Of a stretch of 64,000 bases of DNA, positions 27,301-39,273 are shown in pieces. The notes under the pieces were generated by a model. It did not search any database, was not told where the DNA came from, and worked only from the letters and a program-made list of their open reading frames with translations. Every line of letters starts with the position of its first letter. Positions within the stretch are counted from its first letter, which is position 1. Source of the stretch: Hypoxylon rubiginosum (lineage: Eukaryota; Ascomycota; Sordariomycetes; Xylariales; Hypoxylaceae); assembly GCA_902806565.1 (NCBI GenBank), contig CADCXA010000032.1, positions 1 to 64,000 of the forward strand, given 5' to 3'. The position numbers and the translations under genes were made by a program.

Positions 27301-29459
27301 ACGCGTTTATGACAGGGGACTACGTGAGCTATATGACACCGACAACGAAGAATACACGGCGTGAGGACTGGAAGAAGCTCAACTTTGCCGGCAGCATCGA
27401 CTGGGCCGTTGACCTTCAGGCTTTTGGTTCAGATGACATGAATTCTGGACCTGACCGGCCAGAGACTGGAGAAGAGGGGTGCATTTCCGGAGAAGACAGG
27501 ACAATAAACACAGGCGATCTCTGCGAGTTTAGCTGCAACTACGGTTTCTGCCCGGAGTCGCTATGTACTTGCAACATCCAAGGTCCAGTGGTAGGGCTTC
27601 CATCTGAGGTGACTGGGGACATCATAGCCTGGGATGAGTTAGACGTGGATCTCAACCGTCTGTGCAAATTTGCATGCAAATATGGTTACTGTCCGCAAGA
27701 GATTTGCACGACTCCAGTAAAGGACTCGGACCAGGACGGGATAGTGGAAGTAGGCGACGATCCCGACAATCCTAACTGGTATGACTACGAGGCGGCAAGA
27801 CAAGCGAACCAGGAGAATTGCATAGTCTACCAAAACCCCAAGTATAGAGACGCATCTGCTCAACAGTGCTATGCTTACTGCTCACCGGCAGTCGAAGACG
27901 CAATAGCAGCGGGGAGAACCACGAACTGGGGGTGCGTGGGCTTTTATCCACTCCAAACAGGCATTCCGTGGACGAGGGAACCAGGGACGGGGATGGTCTA
28001 CGCTCCTGGAAAGTGCTCGTGTGACAACTATCTCTTGAATGAGATTGCGGATCTCATCCTAGAAGCCTTACCAATTATCGCTCAGGTATGTACCCCGAAA
28101 ACAACCACCACGCTCATCCTCGACACATATCTAACAAGTGTCCAGATTGGGTGCTATATCCTCATGTCATCCCTCAAGACGGTACTTGATATCGGCTTAG
28201 ATTTCATTCCAGGAGCAGGCAAGATCCTGGATGCCGGCCTAGGTAAAGCTTCACTCACTCACTCTACGGTTCATTCCCTCTAGAGTAAAGCATCATCCTG
28301 ACTTGAGCACACAGATATGGCAACCACCGCTGCGCAATTGGCTGCGTACGCATATCCCGAAGAAGAAGACCCCGAGGGAGCGTTTTCATGGTGGCTCAGC
28401 CCCTGCGGTGGGACAGATCTAGTCCCGGACGATATCAAGCAAGCTTTCGACATTCTCAGTTCCGTAGCGGACGGAGTATCCAGTTTCAAGACGCCTAAAA
28501 ATATCAAGAAAGGCAGCGGAAAGAAGGGTGATACAGCCAACCCCGTCGACCGATCCAAGCCCAAGGGCGGCACGGGATCCGGCCCCGACGGGAAAGGAAA
28601 TGGTGTGACGAAGAAGCCGAAGTGCCGAGTCCCGGTGAACAAATCCACTCTCCGGCTCGGCCAGGCGAAGAACACGCTGAGGGAGCAGTCATGCGTAGCG
28701 GACAAGACGCAGAAGTCGGAGATGATCATCACGTCGATCGCGTACGGCGCGCAGCCGACGCAGGTGGCCAAGGCGTGCAGCACGTCGTGGTCGCAGGCGT
28801 GCTTCCACTACAGCTCGGCGATATCCCGGCACCCGTCGTGGGCGACGCTGACCTGCCCCCCCGCCGCGGGGGTCACGGCCTACGAGCGCCCGCGCCCCGC
28901 CGTCCGCACCTGGTACAACGCGCAGCACCAGGGCGCCGGGTGGAAGGACACGCAAAACCGCAAGCAGCTCGCGTGCGACGCCGACGAGTACCCGCCGGCC
29001 TACCTGCTGGACGACGCCAGCCCGGCGTACGCCAACTCCGGCCTGAACGACCAGGGCCAGGCCATCCGCTACCTGCCGGACAGCGAGAACCGGGGCGCGG
29101 GCAGGATGTGGAAGGGGGCCTGCTTCGTCCCGCCCGTGGAGGACCTGTCCGACGCGCAGGTGCGGAGCAAGGTCGCCGAGGCGCCGGCCTCCAAGAAGAC
29201 GGTGGTGCGGGGGAACGGCCTGGAGAAGACGTTCGCCGGGGTCGACATCGGCTTCAGGCCCGAGTTCACCATCTCGTCGTGGGGCCAGGCGGGCAGTGCG
29301 CCCCCCGACGACGGCATGGCGCTTAACAAGTGCTGGCCTTCGGGCATCGCGGCCAATGATCCCGGGTTTGCGCTGCTTTCGTTCGATCCGTGGTATAATG
29401 GAAAGCCGCATCCGTACGATTACACCAAGGCTTATGCGAAGGGATCGAATGGATCTTGA
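24343..29459 (+). CDS. Killer-toxin-like GH18 chitinase with LysM/CBM18 modules and NucA/NucB-like C-terminus
   Basis: Start ATG at 24,343, with signal peptide at residues 1-21. Exons: 24,343-25,182, 25,249-26,496, 26,564-26,843, 26,897-26,932, 26,985-27,245, 27,316-28,085, 28,146-28,242 and 28,315-29,459, about 1,558 aa. Junctions 2-7 are clean (GT-AG, CTAAC/CTGAC branch sites); the first is uncertain. Domains: an N-terminal region like the alpha/beta chitinase precursor of the yeast killer toxin zymocin; two LysM modules (about 361-410 and 429-480); a CBM18-like Cys cluster (about 495-545); GH18 (about 577-925) with SFGGW, intact catalytic DGIDIDWE, MTYDLHGQWD and SYGRSF; two Cys-rich repeats (CEFSCNYGFCP type); and a C-terminal part with CDADEYPPA and SENRGAG, the conserved pattern of NucA/NucB deoxyribonucleases. 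The enzyme should be secreted and hydrolyse chitin. The nuclease role is inferred from motifs. The family is usually called subgroup C chitinases. Confidence 0.8.
25121..25248 (+). other. Problem junction between chitinase exons 1 and 2
   Basis: The strongest donor is GTACGT at 25,121 and the only good acceptor is CAG at 25,248, but using this pair puts the second exon in the wrong frame and meets a stop. A TTTTGTAG acceptor at 25,169 also leads to a stop. The only in-frame choice I found is the weaker donor GTGACC at 25,183, giving a 66-bp intron with a CTGAC branch site and adding about 21 unusual residues. Either that splice is real or the gene carries a one-base frameshift here. Confidence 0.55.
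28640..29340 (+). other. GC-rich segment coding the C-terminal domain
   Basis: G+C jumps inside the last exon. Bases 28,861-28,920 contain 48 G/C of 60, whereas 27,601-27,660 in exon 6 contain 32 of 60. The change falls in a Gly/Lys/Pro-rich linker, just before the NucA/NucB-like domain. Third codon positions become almost all G or C. Confidence 0.75.
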
Positions 29460-29820
29460 CTAGGCCTTGGTGTCAGAAGCACTGCTCTGCTCTGCTATGG
29501 CAGGAAAGCCTGGTATGGTAAGGAGTCTTCTGCGTGTATACCTAGGTACTTAAGTAGATAGCCAGCTAGATAGCTTGCAAGTTCTTAGCGTAATAACGTC
29601 GATTGTAATGTTTTCGTCTCTTGGTCCTCATGACATTATATTCGGACCGAGGCTTTGAATAAATTTTTTCTCAAGTTCCAGCTCAAGTAGCGCACCAGAA
29701 GCACCTTTACGCATATTATCGCGGAGGTTTGGAATACCGGATCTAGTGAAATGGGTTTCTATTAGGATATTAATAAGGATAAGACACCCGAGAAGAACGA
29801 GGTATATGTTGCTAAATTTA
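29460..29820 (+). terminator. 3' region of the chitinase with AATAAA signal
   Basis: After the TGA at 29,457-29,459 there are about 360 bp without a gene. AATAAA at 29,658-29,663, followed by a T-rich stretch, is the best polyadenylation signal. G+C then falls abruptly at about 29,815, where the AT block begins. Confidence 0.5.
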
Positions 29821-29898
29821 AGCTTTTTTTGTTTTTCTTTATATTAATATATTTATATAAAACAACTTATTTATTATTAAATAACGTTTATATTTAAT

Positions 29899-31562
29899 TA
29901 AAGGGTTAATTATATATATTAAATATATATTTTTTAATAATATATATTTTTATAATTTTTTTAAATAATTTTATAATAAAATTATTATAATTTTAATTAT
30001 TAATTTATATATAAAATTTAAATAAATTTTTTAAAATATTTTTTTATTATTTAAAATATTTTTTAAGCTTATTTATTTTTAATAAAAAAGTTTAAATAAT
30101 TTAAATTTATTTTTTAATATTTTTTAATTATTAATTATATATATATTAATTTTTTTATTAAATAAAAAGGTTTTTATTTTATTAAAAAAAATTTTTATAA
30201 GTTTATAAATTTATTTAATTTTAATTTCTTTTTATATATTTATTAAATTTAATTATTAAATAAATATAATAAATTTTTTTATAATAAAATTTAAAGTTTA
30301 ATTTTTTAAAGTTTTATTTTTAATAATATATTAATAATTAATAATTTTATAATAATTATAATAAATTTAATATAAAATATTTATTTTTTATAAATAATTA
30401 ATAAATATATTAATTTGTTTTCTTTTAATTAATTTAGTTTATTTATTTAAAATATTTTAATTTTATAATTTATTATAATTTATATTATTTTTATTTTATT
30501 TTAATTAATTAAAAAAGTTAAAAATAATATTTTTTTATTATTTTAATTTAATACTTAAATTTTTATTATAATTAAATTTTATATTATTAAATTTAATAAT
30601 AAATACTTTTTTTATAAAATAACATTATATAAAAATTAATTATAAAAATATATATTTATATAAAATAATTATTATATTTAAATAATTAAATATATTATTT
30701 TTAATTTTATTAATATTTAATAATTTATAATTAATTATTTAATTATTTAAAATATTATTTAATATAATTTTAAGATTTTTTATTAATAATTAATTATTAA
30801 TAATATTTATAAAATTCTTTTTTTTTATATTTATAATAATTAATTTTTATTTAATTATTTATATTTTAAAGTTTTTAAATATTTTTATTAATTATTATAT
30901 TATTTTTTTATATTATTTTTAAACTTATAATTTTAATTAATTATTATATATTTTATTAATAATAAAACCTTTTTTATATTATTTATATAAAATATTTATT
31001 AAATTAAAATATATATTTTAATAACTTAGTTTTTTAATTTTTTAATTAATTATTAATAAGTTTAATAGTTTTTATAATTATAAAAATAAAAACTTTAATT
31101 TTTTTTATAAATAAACTTTTTTTATTTATTATTTTTATTAAATTTATAAGTTTTTTATTTATTTTAATTTATTTTTTTTTAATTTTTATTTATTATAATT
31201 TAAAAATTATTATTTAATAAATTTTATATTATTTATTAAATTTTCTTTAAATAATTATTAATATTTAATTAAAATAACTTATTTAATTATTTTAATGTTT
31301 TTATAAAATTAATATTTTTTTAAAATTTTAAATTAATAATTTTTATTTAAAATTTTTTATTATTTTTAATATATTTTTTTTATATTATTAATTAAATTTA
31401 AATTATAAAAAATTTTATTAATATAATTATTTTATAATTTATAATTTTTAATTAATTAAAAATTATATATTATTATTTATATATAATTTTTTAATTTTTA
31501 AATAAATAAGATTTTTTATTATTAAATAATATATATATTTAATTAAAAAGTTAATTATATAT
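29899..31562 (+). repeat. Left arm of a long inverted repeat (repeat A)
   Basis: Very AT-rich sequence whose reverse complement is found at about 55,200-56,700. The match is clear, for example 31,020-31,410 against 55,480-55,870 and 30,290-30,430 against 56,470-56,640, with mostly transition differences. A motif beginning TTAATTATATATATTAAATA starts the arm at about 29,905. It recurs at its right end, where it is interrupted by the gypsy insertion at 31,563. The nature of repeat A is unknown; no coding trace was recognised. Confidence 0.7.
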
Positions 31563-31839
31563 TATAATAAAATACAACGATTAATACCTTATAAAAAATT
31601 ATATAATTATTTTATAGTTAGATTTTTTTTATTTTTTCTTTTAAAAAACTTATAAAGTTTTTTATATAATTAAATAAATATATATTATAAAAATATATAT
31701 TTTTTTATAAAATATTTTAAATACGTTAATTAAAATATTTTTTAAATTATTTTTTAAATTAAATATAATTTAAAATAAATAGTAACACAGTTATTATTTA
31801 AGTTAAAAATTATTAATATAAAAGTAAAATTTTATTATA
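31563..31839 (+). repeat. 5' LTR of the outer gypsy element
   Basis: 277 bp matching 54,797-55,072 along its whole length. It is followed by a leader containing TTATAAAACTTAAAC, which is also found after the 5' LTR of the nested element. Confidence 0.85.
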
Positions 31840-32296
31840 ATTAATAATTATTATAAAACTTAAACCTATAATTTTAATTTTAAAAAAACCATATTAATTT
31901 TAACTTAATTAATAAAAAATTTTAAGAACTTTATTTTATATTTTATTAAAAAATTATTATTAATTTTAAAAAATTTTATTATAAGTTAAAACCTATATAT
32001 TTAATAAAACTTAATACCTTAAAAAAAACCTTAAACTTAAAATTTTAATATAAATTAAATTATTTTATATTAATTGTTATAAACTTACGTTAATTAAACT
32101 ATTAAATTAATAAATAAATTGTTTTTAATACTATAAAATAATTAAAATTTATAAAACTTATTAAATATAAAAAATTTAATTAAACATTATTTTAAATAAA
32201 ATTATAATTAAAAACTTTAAATTAAAATACTTATTTTAATTACTAAAATATTATAACTAAAAACCTAAAAATTAAAAACCTAAAAATTAAAATTAT

Positions 32297-32505
32297 AAAA
32301 TTTAATAATAAAATTTAATAATAAAACTTAATAATAAAACTTAATAATAAAATTTAATAATAAAATTTAATAATAAAACTAAATATTAAAACTTAATAAT
32401 AAAACCTAATAATAAAACTTAATAATAAAATTTAATAATAAAATTTAATAATAAAATTTAATAATAAAATTTAATAATAAAATTTAATAATAAAATTTAA
32501 AATTT
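32297..32505 (+). repeat. 13-bp minisatellite inside the outer element leader
   Basis: About 16 tandem copies of a 13-bp unit, AATAATAAAATTT, with C/T variation at one position (AAACTT, AAACCT) and one irregular unit near 32,380. It lies about 460 bp inside the outer gypsy element, in its 5' leader. Confidence 0.8.
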
Positions 32506-34036
32506 AAAAATTTAGTAAATTAAAACTTAAATATTTAATAATAAAACTAAAATATTAAAATCCTTAAAAATTTAAATTTATATTTAAAATAACCATTTAA
32601 ATAATTATATATTATAAAATATAAAATTAAAAAACCTTAGTTAATATTATAAACATTAATATAAAAATATATATTAATATATTTTAAAAAAAAAAACTTA
32701 TTTAAAATACTAAAAATCTTAACTTTATAAATTAAACTATTTTTAACCAATTAAATACTAAATAAAACTAATAAAAAAATCTTATATTTTAAAGAAATAA
32801 ATTTTTTAAAAATATTTATAAAGCTTATTTTATTAATTCGGCTTATTATTTTAATAATAAAACTTTTATTTAAACTAATAATAATATTTTTATAAAAAAT
32901 ATAATTATTTATTAGTAATTTAATTAATAACTTAGTTAATATTTTAAAAAATATAAACTTTAAAAATAATATATTATATTTTTAAAAAAACCTACCGAAA
33001 AACATAAAAACAAAACTAGAAAAAGTTATTTAAAAAACCTTATATATGTTTTTAAAATAAAACTTTTTATTTAATAACTTTTTTTTATAATTAATAAATT
33101 ATTTACTATTTATTTTTTTATTTACTTTTTTTTAAAAAAAACCTTTTTAAATATTTATTAAACACCTTAAAATTAAATATAAACCCTACTAATTTTATTA
33201 TTATTAATATAAAAAATTAAAGTTTTAAAAACATTTTTAAAAAACTAATTAAAATTAATTATAATATTAATTTTATTTAAAAATAACTTTTATTTAATAT
33301 TTTTTTTTTATTATATTTTAAGGTAATTTTATTTTAATAATTATATTAACTTTTAGTTTTATTATTTTAAATAATATAAATTTAATTATAATTATTAATA
33401 TAATAATTAATAACTTAAAAATTATAAATTAAAAAAAAATTTATATAAAAATATATTTATATTTATTCTTTTTTATTATAAATTTAAAATAATAAAAACA
33501 TATTTAGTTTAATAGATTTTATATATTTTAATAATTATTTAATCTTAATTAATATTTTATTTAATTTAAATATATTAATTAATTTAAGATTTTTAAAGTT
33601 TTTAAATTTATATTCTTTTTAAAAATTAAGCGTAAAATTAAAACCTTAATTTCTAAATATATTATTTAAAAAAAAATAAAAAATAAATTTAAAAAAACTT
33701 TTAATATTATTAATTTAAAATAACATTTAATAATTTAAGATTAAATTAATATTTTAAAAAAAAAAATAAAAAATATAAACTTTTTTAAAATAATTAATAA
33801 TTTAATTTTTAATTATAAAGTTATTATATTTAAAGTTAAATTATAAAATAAACCAATTAATAATAACATTTATTTTTATATATTATAAAAATTTTTATTT
33901 TTAATTGTTAAAAAATAACTAGTTATTTACACTAAAAAAAACCTTAATAATTTAAAAATTATAAACTTTAAAAACTTTAAAAAAACGGTAATTAAATAGA
34001 TAAACTCTTATTTATAAATTTTTAATATTAAACTAA

Positions 34037-34332
34037 TATTATAAATATTAGTTACCTTATAAAAATAATATATAATATTTTATAGATATTTTATACTTAA
34101 AGGAAAATCCCTATAAGATTTTTTTTAAGATATTATTTACCTTTTTTTTAACATAGTTAACATATAATTATAATATTAAAAATATAATTTTATTAAACAT
34201 TTTCTTTTTATAAAATATTTTAAAAATCTTTATAATTATTTAATAAAAAATAATTAAAACTAAATAAATTATATTTATTTACTTTTTATATTTACCTTAT
34301 ATTTAAACATTTTTTTAATGTTTAATTTAATA
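34037..34332 (+). repeat. 5' LTR of the nested gypsy element
   Basis: 296 bp, partner of 45,011-45,306, ending TTTAATTTAATA. It is not related in sequence to the outer LTR, although the leaders that follow are related. Confidence 0.85.
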
Positions 34333-37300
34333 GCAACTATTATAAAACTTAAACTTATAATTTTAATTTTAAAAGGATTATTATTTTATTAATATAATTA
34401 AAAAAATAATCCCTTTTATTAATATAAATAAAAATTAGTAATTTTAAAAAATATTAACTTTTTAAAATAAATAATAATAAAAACCTTAATTACTTTAAAT
34501 TACCTTTTAAATAATATTATAATTAATAGTAAAATACTTAAACTTAATTTATTTATATAAAATAAATTTAATATATAACTTAACCTATATTAATATTAGT
34601 TATATTAAAAAAAAAATAATTTAAATAAAACTTTAAATATAATTATAATAATTACTAAAATTTAAAAAAAATTAATAAAGTAAAAATTAAAAGTATATTA
34701 AGTAAAAATTTAATAAAAAAAAAGTTTATTAAAATATAAAATTAATAATTAAACTTATAATAATTAAAAAATATTAAAAATATAATAATATATAAAATTA
34801 ATATAAATAAAAAACACTTATTAAACTTTATAAACATTAGTTTTATTTTTTTTATAAAATTAAAAAAAAAGTTTAAATATAAAAAGTTAATTATTTTTAT
34901 AATAATTATTTTAATAAAAAAGTTAAAATAAATTTTAATAATAAAAATAATTATTAATTTTTTCCTAATTATATTCTAAGTTTTATAACTAACTTAAGTT
35001 AAATTAAAATTAATAATTAAAAAACCTGAAAAATTAATTTAAATTAAATTAATTATCTTTTAAAGCTTTTTTTTAAAAAAAATATAAAACCTTAATAAAA
35101 TTTATAAGTTAAAAAAACCAGAATTTAAAAATATTTATATTAAATTAATTATAAATTTATACCTTAAAATAAAATTTATTATATTATTTAAATAATCCTT
35201 ATTAATTTTAAAATTAATAAAAAAAATCTTTAAACTTTTATTTATATTTAATTATAAATCCTAGGGATTATTAAAAATAATATTTTAAACATTTACTATA
35301 TTTATTTTTATAATATTTAAGAATAAAAACTTAAAAATTATAATTAATAATAATTATAAAAATAATATTAATATAACTATTAATCTTAATATTTAACTAA
35401 CTTTAAATGTTTATTAAAATTATATACTTTTAATAAATAACTTAAATAATAATTTTAAAAAAGATTATTAGCTTTTTATTATATTTTATATATTTAAAAG
35501 ATATATATTTATAAAGTATTAAAATTTAATTTAAGTTATATTATTTATATTAATTTTTTTTAAGCTTATTAACTACCTATAATATTTATTTATTAAAAAG
35601 TATATTTTTTATTAATTTAATAATATTAGTTATTTTTTTAACTAATAAAAAATTAATAACTTATTTAAAATTAAAATATTTTTTTAATAGATAATAAGTT
35701 AATTTTTAAAAAAAGAAATTAAAAATACCATTAAAAAAACTTATATTTAAAAAAAAGATTATAAAAATAATTAAATATAAATTTAAAATAAATAATTTTT
35801 ATTAATATATTAATTATTAAATAAAATTCCTTAATTTTAATGTTAAACTTACTTTAAATAACCTTAAAAAAATTACTAAAATACTTTAAAAATATAACTT
35901 ATTAATTATAAAATTTATTATATTTATAAAAAATAACATTATAAAAAAAATATATATATAACTTATTTTTAAATAATTAAAAAAGTTTATAATTAAAAAT
36001 ATTATTAATAACATTATTTATTTTATAAAAAATTTAAAAACCTTTTCTTTTCTTAAATTAAAAAAAATAATCTAAGAATAAATAATCTTAAAAATATTAT
36101 TAAAAATAATAAAAAACCATAAAATTATTAATTAAATTAAAACCAATAAAAATAATAATTAACTAAAACTTAATATAAAAAAAATATCCTTTTAATATAT
36201 AACTTAAAATCCTTATTATAATTTTAATTAAAAGTTTTATAAAAACAAATAAAAGAATTATAAAATTAATTAAAATAATTATAAACTTTTATATTAATAT
36301 ATAAAAAAACATAAACTTATAAAAAACTAAATTCAAAATAATTAAAAACACTTAATCCGGTTTATTCTACGCGAAAAAAAAACATAAAAATTTTAAAATT
36401 AATATTATCTAATAAAAATAAACTAATTAACAACTTTATAATTATAATAACAATATATATACTAATATATAAAAACTATAAAATAATAAATAATATAATA
36501 ATAATTATTTTTTTTATAAAAAAAATAATTATTATATAAACCATTATTTATTACTTATTAAAATATCTTAAAATAAATTTATTTTTTATAACTACTAAAA
36601 ATAAACATATAATATTAACAAATAAAACCTAATAAATAATTTAAATATAATATTTAATATTTTAATCCTATAAAAAATTATTAATATTATTAAATTAAAA
36701 AAAAAAATAATTAACTTTAAAATTTATTATTTTATATTTAATTAAAATTTAAATAATAACCAAACAAAAAAATAAATAAAATACTACCTTTATAAAATAT
36801 AATTAAATAATAATCCAGTTTATTAACTATTAACCTAATAATTAATACCACTAATAATTAAGCGATTTTAAATAAAAAAAATATTAAACTTATTTATATT
36901 TAAAATTAATATTATTATAAAATATAAAATAAGATTATTTAATAATAATTTTAATTATAATTAATCTATAAATATTATAAATTTAAATAACTTATATTAT
37001 ATTAAAAAAATAATTAAAAAAAAAACTTTAAAATAATATTTTAATTAAATTATTAAAATAAATACTATAAAACGTAAATAAAACTTAAATAAAAAAATAT
37101 ATAACGTTAATAATTATAACGTTACTTTTATATTAAAAGTTAAAAATATAAAAAAAACTATATTTATAAATTAACACCTTTTAAATATTATAAAATTTTA
37201 AATTAAAAAAATTATAATTAATATTTAAAAAAACTTTAATATTATATAAAATAAAATACTTTAATATATACTAAGATTTTTAAATATAATCTAAAAATTT

Positions 37301-38955
37301 CTTATTAATTTTACATTAAAAATAAAAATCTTTAATTATATTATTAAATTAAGCCTTAAAAAAATAACCAAATAAATTATAAAAAATATAAAAACTAATA
37401 ACTACTTTAAAAATATATTTTAAGCATTTAATATTTAAATACTTAATATAATAATAATAAGTTTAATATAAAATTATAATATTTTTATATCTTTACTTAA
37501 AATAATTAAATTAAATAATCTTAGAACTTATTATTAACTTTATTTACATTTAACTATATATATTAAACATATAAATAATAAAAATTTAATTATTATAATA
37601 ATAAATTTAAATATTAAATTATTAATTATCGCCCACTTTTATATAATAAAATACAGGATTTTTATATACTATATTATAATAATTTAATCCGGTTTTAATT
37701 TCACTATTAAAATACTTTATATAAATATAATAAATAAACCTATATAATTAATAAAATAATATTTATCACTTTTATTATTTATTATTAATAATTATATTTT
37801 TAATATTAAATTACTACTAAAATTAAATTTTATCTTTTAAAGTAAATTAAAAATAAAGTTTTAAAAACTAAATAATCTAATTAAAATTATAATATTTAAA
37901 TTTATAAAAATTAAAATATTTTTAATTTATAATAATACTTTAACTTATATTATAAAAGATTTTATTAAACTTTACACTAATTTAAAAAACTAGATACTAT
38001 TAACAATATAAATTAAATTAATAATATAAATAAACTTTTTTTAATAAATTATTTTAAAAGTTATAATTATTATAAAATACTAATTAAATATAACTTAAGT
38101 TATATATTTAATATAAAAAAAACATTAAAACCTACTATTTTATATAAAATAATTTTTAATATAATTATAATAAATATTAATATTATAAAAATATAAGAAA
38201 ATAATTATTATAAAAAATATAAAAACTTTAAAAAAAATAACCTTTTTAATTTAAAAAACAATAATAAAGTTTTTATATTTTTAACCAACAATTAATTTAT
38301 AAATATCTTTTTTAAAACCTTTAAAACTATCTTTTATAAAATATATAAAAAAAAAAACCACTAAAACCAAATTATAATTATAATTATTATAATTTTAATA
38401 AATATAATATATAAATTTAAAATTAAAAAAGTTTATTTTATTAATATTATTTTATTAAATAAAAATATTCCACTTAAATTAATTTATTAAAAAAACATAA
38501 TATTAAAAAAAATATAAAAAACCTAAAAAAATCCTAATAAATTAAAAATAAATGGCTTTTTTTAAAATATCTTTTTATAATTTTTTTAAAAACCCAAAGG
38601 TATAAAACTTACCCTAAAACGTTTTATTAAAATAAAAAAAAAACTTAATTTAATAAAACTTTTTAATATTAAAAAAAATATTTTAATTAAAATTCTTTTT
38701 TAATAAAAAATAACTTTTATATAAAATTTTAATAAATTAAAAAAAATTAAAAATAAATTCTCCTTTAATTATATAATTAAAATAGTTTTTTATAAAGTTT
38801 AATAAATAAAAAGAATCCTTATTTTAACCTTACTTAAAAATAAAATAATAAAAATCCTTTAAAATTATCTTAAAAATAATATTCTAAAAAAAAAACATAG
38901 GCCTTATAAAAACCTATAATTTATTATTAAAAAAAAAAATAAAAGATTATAATTA

Positions 38956-39273
38956 ATTAACTTTTATATAAAATTAAATATAAATATTATTAAAGATATT
39001 TTCCTTTTTTAAAACTATAATAACTTTTTTTAAAAGTTTATTATATATAAAATTTTATTTTATATTAACTTATTTTTAAAATATAACCAAATTACTTTTT
39101 TTATATTTAATAAAAATTTTATAATTTTTATAACCTTAATTAACTTAATTTATATAATAATAATATTATAAAATGCTATTAATTTTATAACTTATTTTTT
39201 ACGTATAATAAACCACCTTTTTTATAATTTTATGTTTTAAATATACGAATTTTTTTTTAATAATATAAACGTT
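38956..39273 (+). pseudogene. Relic of gypsy reverse transcriptase (nested element)
   Basis: In one frame the plus strand keeps a mutated VDFR..LN motif at 38,956-38,979 and a mutated DDIGVK-type motif at 39,259-39,273. The conserved Asp sites are exactly 100 codons apart. Upstream, a run of AAA codons at about 38,929-38,940 fits the FVKKK segment that precedes this motif in gypsy RTs. GAT/GAC codons have become AAT/AAC, the RIP change. Stops occur throughout. Confidence 0.7.

Noticed and set aside
28622..29411. Long overlapping frames on both strands (234 and 240 codons)
   Set aside because: They are shadows of the GC-rich last exon of the chitinase: Arg/Gly/Ala/Pro-rich translations with no motifs.
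32297..32505. CRISPR-like array
   Set aside because: The 13-bp units are directly adjacent without unique spacers and lie in a eukaryotic retroelement; it is a minisatellite.
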